Positions 55,548-64,000 of a stretch of 64,000 nt of DNA are shown here, in pieces. The notes beneath the pieces are model-generated. The model was not told the DNA's origin and searched no databases. It saw only the letters and a program-made list of their open reading frames with translations. Both the position numbers and the translations under genes were made by a program. The stretch comes from Semisulcospira habei (Eukaryota; Mollusca; Gastropoda; Semisulcospiridae): NCBI GenBank assembly GCA_036245525.1, contig BTPG01000007.1, positions 124,895,815 to 124,959,814 on the forward strand, written 5' to 3'. The stretch's first letter is position 1. Each line of letters begins with the position of its first letter.

Positions 55548-55618
55548 ATGATATGGGTTAAGAGAGGCAATATGTGACAAGTGGCAAGGATGGGGTTAAT
55601 TTATACAAAGTGAATGTT

Positions 55619-55873
55619 TTAACCCATTTAGCCCTGATCTACTCAGCATTAGATGGATCGACCATGATAATTCAATGGTATATATGACACCAAGCTAATC
55701 TGGCGCTTCCATTGAATTATCATGATCCATCTTCTGCAACTGATGTATTGCTAGGCGACACCTAAATTTTCAGATAAATGGGGTAAAACTCCATCAGATG
55801 TCGCTAATCTCCTGCAACTGGCACATTATTAGCTGACACCTTTAAATTTGCAGCCTCAGGGTTAAATGGGTTA
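55619..55873. mobile_element. TTAA hairpin element, type C, partly rearranged
   Basis: TTAACCCATTTAGCCC left end; stem ATGATAATTCAATGGTA and inverse CCATTGAATTATCATG; the right flank is present twice (TAGGCGACACC and TAGCTGACACC versions) before GGGTTAAATGGGTTA. Confidence 0.65.
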
Positions 55874-56115
55874 CATTTCCATAACCGAGAGAAGGTGTGA
55901 AACTGATAAAATTATTAGGATTTACTGCATGAGGAAAGTGTTCACAGATAAAGTGCACGAGGAAGTGTTTTTGGTGTAATTTTGCTGTGGTGTGTGCTGG
56001 GGTGGATTTAGCACACACAAAAAGCTCTATCAAAGTCCCTTACAGGAGGAGTAAATGTGGGAGGATGGGGAGAGCCTTGTCCTCCCACATGCACTCTTCC
56101 TGTAAATTTACCTGG

Positions 56116-56339
56116 TCTCTCTTGGCTTGACTTCGCGAACGAAGATTCTATAGGGCTTGCCCACGTCGTCTGCAGGCATTTTCGTGGCTGCGGAGGCCAA
56201 TCCGGGACAGGCAGGTTCGACCGCAGTGGCTGCAGGGGAAGGTCTGGTCAGGGTTCTGAGTTACGACAACTCTGTTTTTTCTTCTAAGCCGCTTGTCCTT
56301 AAGGTTAGCTCTGCGAGAGTCCTCAAAGGAGACGGCTGC
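56116..56339 (-). mobile_element. LINE family 2 copy 2c, 224-bp 5'-truncated insertion
   Basis: The minus strand matches the last coding part of LINE 2b (VSFEDSRRANLKDKRLRRKN, then the zinc finger CSHCGRTCLSRIGLRSHE, stop, and 3' UTR) with almost no differences. Flanked by a target duplication AAATTTACCTGG at 56104-56115 and 56340-56351. A textbook target-primed, 5'-truncated copy. Confidence 0.93.
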
Positions 56340-56363
56340 AAATTTACCTGGTAGAAGGGTGTG

Positions 56364-56561
56364 TTTACCCATAGCATTCAGAATACACCATTGTGTGAAA
56401 TAAGTTTGACTAAAATAGTTCAAGGATAGTGCCAGAGTATTCTGGCACTACCCATGAACTAAAACCATTGGTCTATATCCTTTTCTGTAAGTACTATAAT
56501 GTAGCTTGTGTATGGCAGCGTACAAATTTGAAGCATTTAGCCTCTGTATGATTTGGGTTAA
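56364..56561. mobile_element. TTAA-type hairpin element, type A
   Basis: TTTACCCATAGCATTCAG to TGATTTGGGTTAA; the stem has lost its GGCGCC centre (GATAGTGCCAGAG-TATTCTGGCACTACC). Confidence 0.7.
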
Positions 56562-57159
56562 GGTCAGTGTGGGCGCCCATCCCCACACCCCCCCCCCCCC
56601 TTCCCCTGCAATCGGTAGGTGGTGAGAAGGTGTGTCAGGACCCCTCTGGCTTTGGCTGGGGTTGTTTGTTTATTGTTGTTTGTTTGTTGTTGTTATTTTT
56701 TTATATTATTATTTTTATTTTATTTATTTATTTATTTATTTTTTTTTTTTTGGGGGGGGGGGAGTTGGCCAATGGGGAAGCGATTAGGTCTGTCATCTAG
56801 TAGCCTTTCAGTGAAGATCAAAGTGAAGGTGGCTGCATGCACAATGGAGGGTCATGCTGCAGTGGATACCCTCCACTGTAACATCCCTGTTGCCCCCTCC
56901 CCTATGGTACCGGTTTCAGGCCACTTTATAAATTTCAAATACAAGCGATCAAAATTTCTGAAACTTCGGTAGCTGAACTGATCCTTCGCACCATGTGAAT
57001 GTCCTGCGTTTGTCTTCAGAGAGAATGCTTGTGTGTCACGTGAGCGTGCGTGTTGGGTGCAGTTCGCGGCGCTTTGAGCCGATTCGCAGAATTGTGAAAA
57101 AGCGCCTATATAATAACCGGTATTAAAGGAACAGGGTGACAACCTTGTGACATACCAGG

Positions 57160-57460
57160 GCTAACCCTGTAGGTGTCAGTAGCGGTTAAAACTGCTACCA
57201 ACGCCCAAAGGGCTAGGACATGCCAGCCATAATCAGATGACTTACACAAAATATTGAGTTGTAATGAAGGTCCCAAACAAATCCCCTCCCCCCACCCCCT
57301 CCCTCCCTCTGCGTCCACAGGAGGTAACTGATCTGGGCCTGGAGTGTGTGTGTGTCAGTTTGGTGAAGGGATGTCAGATTTTGCTAGCGCTTTTAGGTCA
57401 AGGTGATTCCTGCATGGATCACTTTGACAATACACCTTACCAACAACTAAAAGGGTAAAG
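57160..57460. mobile_element. Two type E hairpins
   Basis: 57160-57215: CTAACCCTGTAGGTGTCAGT, loop, ACTGCTACCAACGCCCAAAG. 57365-57460: TTTTAGGTCAAGGTGATTCC, inverse GGATCACTTTGACAAT, CAACAACTAAAAGGGTAA. Confidence 0.55.
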
Positions 57461-57465
57461 CATGG

Positions 57466-57668
57466 TTAACCCCTTCACTTTCAGTGGACTCAGAATTGTG
57501 TTTTTTTAAGTAAAAAAAATTCAACGTCAAGAGATCCCCACACATCAAAGGAACATGGATAACTAAGTGGTCTCAGCAAAAGCCATAGATCCTCATGAGC
57601 CCCCACAACTGTGGGGGCTCATGAGGATTTATGCCTCTTGCAGTTGGGTGGTGTAGTGAAAGGGTTAA
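57466..57668. mobile_element. TTAA hairpin element, type D, complete (203 bp)
   Basis: TTAACCCCTTCACTTTCAGT to TAGTGAAAGGGTTAA. Stem ATAGATCCTCATGAGCCCCC, centre ACAACTGTG, inverse GGGGGCTCATGAGGATTTAT. It shows that the type D hairpins elsewhere are cores of TTAA elements. Confidence 0.85.
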
Positions 57669-58265
57669 GTGCAAAGTAATCAAGTTCTTTCAGTTTCAGT
57701 GCAAACAGAACATTGTCCTAGACAGCATTATCAGAGGCACTCATTGTTGTTTTCCCACTCTGCCTATCACTTTATCAGGGTGTTTTGACCCTGGGGTCGC
57801 CCATTTCCTTTTACATGTATTAAAGATTGTGGTTTTGTTATCTCAGTTTTTCCTTGCTCGTCTGGTCTGTGTAGTGTTTCACTTGCGTTTGCATCGTGGT
57901 TAGTGTGACAGCAGGAGTCTCTTCATTAACTGTGGTGGTGATTTTATTGCTAAGCAGAGTATTCTACACATGATACATGTATGTCATGGCTTGAGGTTTT
58001 AAGATTAAAATATCATTTGGCTAATATTTGTCATCAGGATTTTCCAAGGCGTAAGTGAACATTTGCACACTTTATTGGAAATTGAACAGAAGTTGTCTTA
58101 CAATAGTGCAAGGAGACACTGGTATTATTCTTCCAGCTTTTGCTGACTGAACGGAATATTTGTTCTGTTGCGGCCGACCCATTCCATCTGCAGGTGGCAC
58201 AGATGCCCATGAGGTCTTTTCTTTTGTGTGAGGCAGAGCATGTTCTCGTACACCCCTTCCATAGG

Positions 58266-58330
58266 AAAGAGGTATAGATTCTCAAGAGCCCCTACATGTG
58301 TAGGGGCTCTTGTGAATTTATACCTCTTGC
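58266..58330. repeat. Hairpin, type D core
   Basis: AGAGGTATAGATTCTCAAGA, GCCCCTACA-TG-TGTAGGGGC, then the inverse to ATACCTCTTGC. Confidence 0.75.
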
Positions 58331-58370
58331 TGGTTCATATATTGTCTCTGGCAGAGTAGCATCCCAAACA

Positions 58371-58541
58371 TTAACCCCTCTGCTGTCGAAGGTCCCCAAT
58401 CACCAATGGAACATGGATACAAAGTGATTTCAGCAAGAGGCATAGATCCTCATGAGCCCCCGCAGTTGCGGGGGCTCATGAGGATCTGTGCCTCTTGCAG
58501 TTGGATCGTGGTCACATTTCCTCGGCAATGAAGGGGGTAAT
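58371..58541. mobile_element. TTAA hairpin element, type D
   Basis: TTAACCCCTCTGCTGTCG left end; stem CATAGATCCTCATGAGCCCC, centre CGCAGTTGCGG, inverse arm to TGCCTCTTGCAG; right end GAAGGGGGTAATTA. Confidence 0.8.
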
Positions 58542-58704
58542 TAGAGGTTGAGGTTCGAGGGATCAGTGACAGTAATGTAAACTTGTGAGGATGCTTCGAG
58601 GAGACACCAGATATTGAGTAGTGAAATGCTGTGGCCTGTTGGTACATATTGTATGATGTCGTTCATATTATATACATGTGTGTATAATGCAGTACTGGGG
58701 TAGG

Positions 58705-58846
58705 GATCACTGAGCCCCATTTTGTGGATATTATAGTAATGTGATCTTGTGAAGATACTTCAAGGGAACAGTGGAGATCACTGAGCCCCATTTTGTGGAT
58801 ATTATAGTAATGTGATCTTGTGAAGATACTTCAAGGGAACAGTGGA
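58705..58846. repeat. Perfect tandem duplication, unit 71 bp
   Basis: GATCACTGAGCCCCATTTTG starts at 58705 and 58776; the two units are nearly identical. A diverged relative (GATCAGTGACAGTAATGTAA) precedes at about 58561. Confidence 0.9.
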
Positions 58847-59293
58847 TACGTGTTGTGGTGCGCATGGAAAGCTGTGGACTCTTGGTACACGTAGCCAAGA
58901 TAGTTTTGCAATACATGTGATACACATATATATGTGTATGGTGAAGGTAGTGGAACACTGTCTACCATGAGTACAAATTTACCTATGGCACGAAAGACTA
59001 AGAGAACGATCTCAGCAGGTTAGTGAGCATAATTCCAGCCTGTGCATTTTGTGTGTGTTAAATTTGTATTGTTTTTGAGTCTTTTGTTAACTCATTTTAC
59101 AGTTACGTTTGTGCATGTATATAATGTCAGTTTATATTTTGTATGGTGAAAGTAAGCGTAAAGCTAGATGTGTAGCCGGTTTGTACTTTTGCAAATGTCA
59201 TTTAGTCTTAACGCGCTCTCAGTCAACTTAGCCCTAAGTAACCTGGCTCAAGTTTCAGCTAGTCCTTCATTCAGCCTACCCGTTCAATATATA

Positions 59294-59358
59294 CTAGAGG
59301 CATAGATTCTCATAAGCCCCTGCAACTGCAGGGGCTCAAGAAAATGTATGACTCTTGC
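59294..59358. repeat. Hairpin, type D core
   Basis: TAGAGGCATAGATTCTCATA, GCCCCTGCA-AC-TGCAGGGGC, then the inverse to CTCTTGC. Confidence 0.7.
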
Positions 59359-59587
59359 TGGTGTAGGCTTGCCAGTGCACACCCTCACACTCGGGGAGAA
59401 GGCTGTTATTGCTAGGGTCAGTGATCGTAGTAGTATATGTACTAGTAACTTGAGTCTGCCCGACAGTGATAGTGGCGATTGGTCATGCACCTATCGTATA
59501 AGCATGTGACAAACTTATTTATAGTTTCACTACAACTCAGGCTACGGGGTATAAGACAGTGAAAGGGCTTTTACTTCTGAGTTCAAA

Positions 59588-59800
59588 TTAACCCGTTCAG
59601 TGCCAGCAGCCACAGGCTGTGTTTCCGCAGTCTTCCTTCATTCAACACCAAAAATCCCCCAATGTCCCAGGAACATGGATTTAAAGTGGTGTCAGCAAGA
59701 GGCATAGATCCTCATGGACCCCCAGAACTGCGGGGGCTCATGAGGATCTATACCTCTTGCTGTTGGGTGTTCAAATTTTGTCAGCACTGAACTGGTTTAT
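59588..59800. mobile_element. TTAA hairpin element, type D
   Basis: TTAACCCGTTCAGTGCCAGC left end; stem GCATAGATCCTCATGGACCC and inverse GGGGCTCATGAGGATCTATA; right end CAGCACTGAACTGGTTTA, TTAA lost. Confidence 0.7.
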
Positions 59801-60570
59801 AGATGATGTTAGGAAATCAGAAGTGGGTGAAAATTTAACATTTTTAGACAAAACCAGTTGATTAACTCTTTAAGTTTAAGAGTTAAAAGCCCAGACCAAC
59901 ATGGACTATTACATGTTTGTCTGGGCCTTTAATCTACTGTTTGTGTCACAACACGCACATTTTTATGACCCCTGATTTATGGTTAACTTGATGATGGCTT
60001 GGTCATAAGGCCATTTTCGTCCTTTGTTTCACATAACCTTGAGCTCTACCGGTACATTTTCAATTTACATGTCTTTAGGTCCCAGAGGTGTAATAGAATG
60101 GCAAAAACAAACTATAACACATTCATTCCTAGTCCTAGGTTTTTTTTGTTGTCTTTTCATGCACAGCAAAGTCTATATGACTTGCTCACAGTCATGATAA
60201 TGTTGAAAATAAATCATGCCCCGTGCTTATCTTGTGCACTTAATTTCAACTAGTTTATTTTATGCGGACAGATTGACATCAGCATGCTGAAGCTGTAATT
60301 TGAAAGTTAAATACTTTGTTCTGATTAAGTCAGCCATGTTAAAAGAATACACCTGTAGTTATTTAAGTTTTTCAGTAGTCGTCTAAAAATACAGACACCG
60401 GATCAGAGGCTATCACGATGAAAGTACATGTATTGCGTCAGTGATACCATAGTACATGTACCGCTTTCATTATCAGTCATTGATAAACCAGCCGTAAGAG
60501 CTGCTGTCATGCATGTGTTGCCACATTTTATGCACGCATGACTTGTCTGACCTCCAGGCAAGGCTTTAGG

Positions 60571-60724
60571 TTAACTCATTCAGCCCGATGGCCCTATTTT
60601 TTGAGGTGTCATCTAATGACTATGCACCAGTTGCAGGAGATGGATCGACCATGATAATCCAAGGGTAGTGCCAGATCAGCTCGACCCATCTCCTGCTGTA
60701 GTGCATCAGGGCTGAATGGGTTAA
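60571..60724. mobile_element. TTAA hairpin element, type C, stem-deleted
   Basis: TTAACTCATTCAGCCC to GGGCTGAATGGGTTAA; inner arms ATGGATCGACCATGATAA and TCGACCCATCTCC remain. Confidence 0.7.
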
Positions 60725-60898
60725 AATTTGACAGTAAACGGGCCCACAGCCTCTTGACCTGCCTTCGCTGAGACTCTCCTACCCATCTTTTCACAAGCCA
60801 TGCAAGTAGGCATATGAAACAGAGGTGTGGTTACTGTCTCAAATTTCTTTCAAAGAAGAGCAGATTTATTTTCATTTTGGGACATCCAGACTTCACAA

Positions 60899-61050
60899 TT
60901 AACCCATTGATCCCCAACGCCCAACAGCCCAAGCTAATCTGTCACGACCCTTGAATTATCATGGTCAATCCATCACCTGCAACTGGTACATAGTCGTTAG
61001 GTAACACTTCCAAAATGTGGGAAATGCAGCTGTGGAGTTAAATGGGTTAA
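60899..61050. mobile_element. TTAA hairpin element, type C, left stem deleted
   Basis: TTAACCCATTGATCCCC to TTAAATGGGTTAA; only the right arm (CCAAGCTAATCTGTCAC, CCCTTGAATTATCATGG) is left. Confidence 0.7.
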
Positions 61051-61159
61051 ACAAAAGCGAAGTTAGCCCTTAGCACAGCATTATTGCAAGACATGCTCTA
61101 GATGCATGCAGAAGAGATGTTTGATGTATTAACTCTTAATTGCCTAGAAAAATGTTGCT

Positions 61160-61366
61160 TTAACCCTCATCATTCGGAATACACCAGTGTGTGAAATAAG
61201 TTTGACTTAAATAGTTAAAGGGTAGTGCCAGAATAGCTTGGCACCAAGCTATTCTGGCACTACCCTTGAACTAAAGCCTTATCTGTAAGTACTATAATGT
61301 AGCTTGCATATATATGGCAGTGTACAAATTTGAAGCTTTTGTTAGTCTCAGTATGATATGGGTTAA
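61160..61366. mobile_element. TTAA hairpin element, type A, complete reference copy (207 bp)
   Basis: TTAACCCTCATCATTCGG to TATGATATGGGTTAA. Contains the sequence GTAAGTACTATAATGTAGC uninterrupted, the point at which LINEs 2a and 2b are inserted in other copies. Confidence 0.85.
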
Positions 61367-61579
61367 AGTGACCTACTCCAGACAGCAAATGGTTAATGGT
61401 TGACAGGATCTGGTTATAGATGTTCTTAGTATGTAACACACAATAATGCTGGACAAAAGGGCTGACATTAATTATGAAGTTTGAATCATGAATGTCGGAA
61501 AATTAAAAGCTCGTCTTCTCCTTTGAACACAGGATAGTTCGTTCCCTTACGCTCAAAAGGTAATGGAAAATGTCGGAAA

Positions 61580-61820
61580 ATGAAAAGAAGTACCCAACGG
61601 AGAAAGAAACACGCTTAGATAAGACGGGTACAACACAATTTATTAATATTTCGGGTAAATACCCTTTGTCAAAATAGACAAACAAACAAACAGACAAACA
61701 AACTGTCTGTTTGTTTGTTTGTCTATTTTGACAAAGGGTATTTACCCGAAATATTAATAAATTGTGTTGTACCCGTCTTATCTAAGCGTGTTTCTTTCTC
61801 CGTTGGGTACTTCTTTGCAT
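61580..61820. repeat. Large palindrome: 116-bp arms, 9-bp loop, one mismatch
   Basis: Left arm 61580-61695 (ATGAAAAGAAGTACCCAACG to GACAAACAAACAAACAGAC), loop AAACAAACT, right arm 61705-61820. Both arms translate to the same text (FDKGYLPEILINCVVPVLSK) on opposite strands. Flanked by direct repeats of about 60 bp (61507-61567 and 61863-61927, CACAGGATAGTTCGTTCCCT). Confidence 0.95.
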
Positions 61821-63226
61821 ATTACACGCTTGGCAGTCACCTTTTTGGTCTGGATTGGAAAATGAAAAGCCCGTCTTCTCCTTTGAACACAGGATAGTTC
61901 GTTCCCTTACGCTCATAAGGTAATGGAAATCTCAAATTATATGTGCCTACTCACATGGATTGTGAGAAGAGGGGTAGGAAAGATTTATTTGAGGCAAATC
62001 AACATTGATAACTTGTTGTATCGGCAAATTTCTGCAATAAAAGCCTGCCTTGGAGCACATCACTTCAAGTTTAACACTCCTGCATTTCCACATGGACATA
62101 CATGTGCTGGTCCATGATTTGTGACCTTATGGCTCATAGCCTTGGGGTCCAAAATCAAAGACCAACACAGTTATAATGTTCATGCATATAATGGGATGAA
62201 CCATAACCCACTAAATCTCTTCTATATGAGAGCCATAACCCACAAAGTCGCTTTTGTATGTGAGCTGTCCTCGCTGTCAAGTTTCTCTACCTGTTGTCTT
62301 TGACCTGATTCTGATGTTGATCTCCTATTGAAAAAGCCTGGCAGATTTGCCAGTGTGTCAGTAAGCTCTATAAGGGGTACAGTGCATACACATCCTTGGT
62401 TTGACGTCATTACGTAATTTTAATCTTTAAGTAATTTTATATTTTACATGATAAGAGTTTCACTTTGCCTTCTAGACTTGAGAAAAATGGTTACAAAACT
62501 AGAATTTCACAGTACAATTGCTATAATTTGTGCGAAGAGAGAGAGAGAGAGAAATACGTCATATCTAGAGTATTGTGTCAGTGTCTGCATGGTGACGGAG
62601 TTGCTGCTTTTACATCACCATAACTGATATTTTATTTTACTTTTTAAATTTTGTTCAGCATTAAATTAGTTTTTACTGAATAACTTCAAAGATACAAAGC
62701 TGGCTAATGAACTCAACCAATGACTTTCTCCAATCTTGTTAGAGCCAGAATTTTAAGTGGATATGACAAAAATTACAGACTCTAATGTGAGACAACTGAC
62801 TTTCTATGAACGGTCTTTTAACCCTTCAGTGAGAACCGATTTTAATATGCGTGGAGGCTGTCCTAGGCACCCCTTGAACAAAGCACTTCCGCAAGTTTTA
62901 AGCATGTATGTACACAGATATCGTAGATTTTCATGTTTACACACACGCACTTACTGCACTTCCTGCCAAAAGTAGTTCAGCAGCGAGGTTAGCGTAACTA
63001 GACATGACGTAATTTTTATCTGTTTACTTTAATTGTCAGATTTTTAGATCTGCCCACATATGTCGTCATGCTCTTGCTATTGAATTCGCCCCGCTGTGAC
63101 CTATCCTAAAAAGTCTCTTCTGTTAATGGAAGAGACTTAACTTAAAGGGCAGTTTTCACACAATAAACCCAACCTGGATCACAAGGACAAGGGGAGAGCT
63201 CTGATGCTGTTTCAACTTATGTAGCA

Positions 63227-63347
63227 TTAACTCATTCAAGGTGTCCCTCATCAATAGCTGTGAAAATGTCATATAGCACTACTGCTGGCAATGCCATATT
63301 TCTTTCACTTCCACAGCTGTTGATGCAGGTCACTTCGAATGAGTTAA
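63227..63347. mobile_element. TTAA element with short inverted ends (121 bp)
   Basis: TTAACTCATTC to GAATGAGTTAA; further pairing CAATAGCTGTG/CACAGCTGTTG. Distinct interior. Lies 300 bp before TPCN1 exon 2. Confidence 0.65.
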
Positions 63348-63648
63348 ATTTCCTCCAGTCTTCACTTGTACTCTGTTAAGGCACAACGAGAACTTCCCTG
63401 TGTGCTGGTAGTGTTTTTGCAACATTGTGGAAAAAAATTGTGAAAGTCACTATTGTGTTTGAAAAGTTTACTTCATTGCCTTTCGAAACCCAGATCACTC
63501 TTTGCAAGGTGCAGGCATATTTAATCATGCATCTTTATTATTATCAGTCTAATTTAACTGGATCTGCCATGCAGCGCGTAGGCCAGAGCAGAAATCAGTT
63601 TTTGTAAATTTATTATTTACAAACGTCAGTGACCTTGTTCCATTTCAG

Positions 63649-63863
63649 ATGACCCTGAGAATGACCACGCCAACGAAGTGGGTAACATGGGGCATGACAT
63701 CCCTGACCCCCGCCAGTGCTACAGCCGCAGCGTGTCCGAGGCGAACAGGAAGAAACTCTGGCAGCTCAACTACCAGGAGGCGGCCATCTTCCTACAGGAG
63801 GGGAGCAACAACGACAAGTTCAACACACATCCACGAACACATGAAGCGCTGCCCGCGTATGAG
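63649..63863 (+). CDS. TPCN1: TPCN1-like two-pore channel, exon 2 (gene continues beyond the window)
   Basis: Acceptor TTCCATTTCAG, donor GTGTGT after GCG TAT GAG. Encodes 71 residues, cytosolic N-terminus, ending in [19 protein letters not shown] and [13 protein letters not shown]. This closely matches the conserved stretch of two-pore channel 1 just before the first transmembrane helix (in human: MNYQEAAIYLQEGENNDKF, then THPKDAKALAAY). TPC1 is an endolysosomal cation channel with two six-helix domains, gated by PI(3,5)P2 and voltage and required for NAADP-evoked calcium release. The membrane segments must lie downstream of position 64000. The exon begins with two bases of a split codon and ends in phase 0. 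Confidence 0.88.
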
Positions 63864-64000
63864 GTGTGTACCTGGTGTGTTACAACATGTTTAACCCCTT
63901 CTCTGCCGATGGTCACAGAGTGTGTTTCTGAGATTTTCATTAACTCAACGCCAAAGAACCTCATCCATCAAATTAACATGTATACAAAGTGAACTCTGCA

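Larger units (their letters stand above)
45916..63648 (+). other. Proposed TPCN1 intron 1, rich in mobile elements
   Basis: 17.7 kb between the proposed exon 1 donor and the clear exon 2 acceptor. It holds RNase H relics, two intact LINEs in one hairpin element, a 5'-truncated LINE, more than ten palindromic elements and a 116-bp-arm inverted repeat, but no recognisable host exon. Confidence 0.45.

Noticed and set aside
57466..59800. Type D stems as conserved regulatory elements because of strong identity
   Set aside because: The full copy at 57466-57668 has TTAA ends, so identity is explained by recent transposition.
61503..61897. Two real small genes with the shared text FDKGYLPEILINCVVPVLSK
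   Set aside because: The identity follows from the palindrome arms; the same frame is not kept in the 5.3 kb and 38.97 kb relatives.
63649..63894. Frame reading [16 protein letters not shown] at 63649
   Set aside because: It is the shifted frame of TPCN1 exon 2; the true frame gives the conserved [13 protein letters not shown].

Overview
The window is animal nuclear DNA, most likely from a marine mollusc (probably a gastropod). The evidence is intron-rich genes with small coding exons, dense non-LTR retrotransposons of the kind common in mollusc genomes, tRNA-derived SINEs, GT and C-tract microsatellites, and many short palindromic elements. No bacterial-style gene organisation is seen. The organism assignment is inference from repeat style and protein similarity, not a search result.

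Three host gene pieces are recognisable. (1) A complete six-exon gene on the minus strand, 45416 down to 28899, encodes a 477-residue homologue of DRC10/IQCD, a subunit of the nexin-dynein regulatory complex of motile cilia. Every splice site is GT-AG and all phases join. (2) Starting 435 bp away and reading the other way is the 5' part of a two-pore channel gene (TPCN1-like): exon 2 at 63649-63863 is clear and a phase-compatible exon 1 lies at 45852-45915. The two genes are head to head, as I recall they are in human, so 45417-45851 is a probable bidirectional promoter. (3) One myosin motor-domain exon of class IX type lies at 19629-19882 (plus strand) with no partner exons visible. Weaker coding candidates are at 11649-11805 (minus), 13258-13538 (plus) and 34219-34554 (minus; could be an extra DRC10 exon).

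Layout: 0-5 kb, LINE family 1 copy inside a hairpin repeat; 5-19 kb, gene-poor with foldbacks, a SINE inside a minisatellite and a tandem array of about 130-150 bp units; 18.95-19.6 kb, a second minisatellite, then the myosin exon; 20-25 kb, three abutting hairpin elements and a broken LINE family 2 copy containing an assembly gap; 28.9-45.4 kb, DRC10, whose 12 kb first intron holds LINE family 3 (inside an inverted-repeat element) and a damaged family 1 copy; 45.85-64 kb, TPCN1, whose 17.7 kb first intron holds RNase H relics, intact family 2 and family 1 LINEs (1075 and 1004 codons) in one hairpin element, a 5'-truncated family 2 copy and a 116-bp-arm palindrome.

The most unusual feature is the density of near-perfect hairpin elements bounded by TTAA, with CCC or CTC just inside the left end and GGG or GAG at the right. 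They fall into several families with unrelated stems, share TTAA sites where they abut, and serve as landing sites for LINEs: the two long family 2 copies entered the same position of the same hairpin subfamily.
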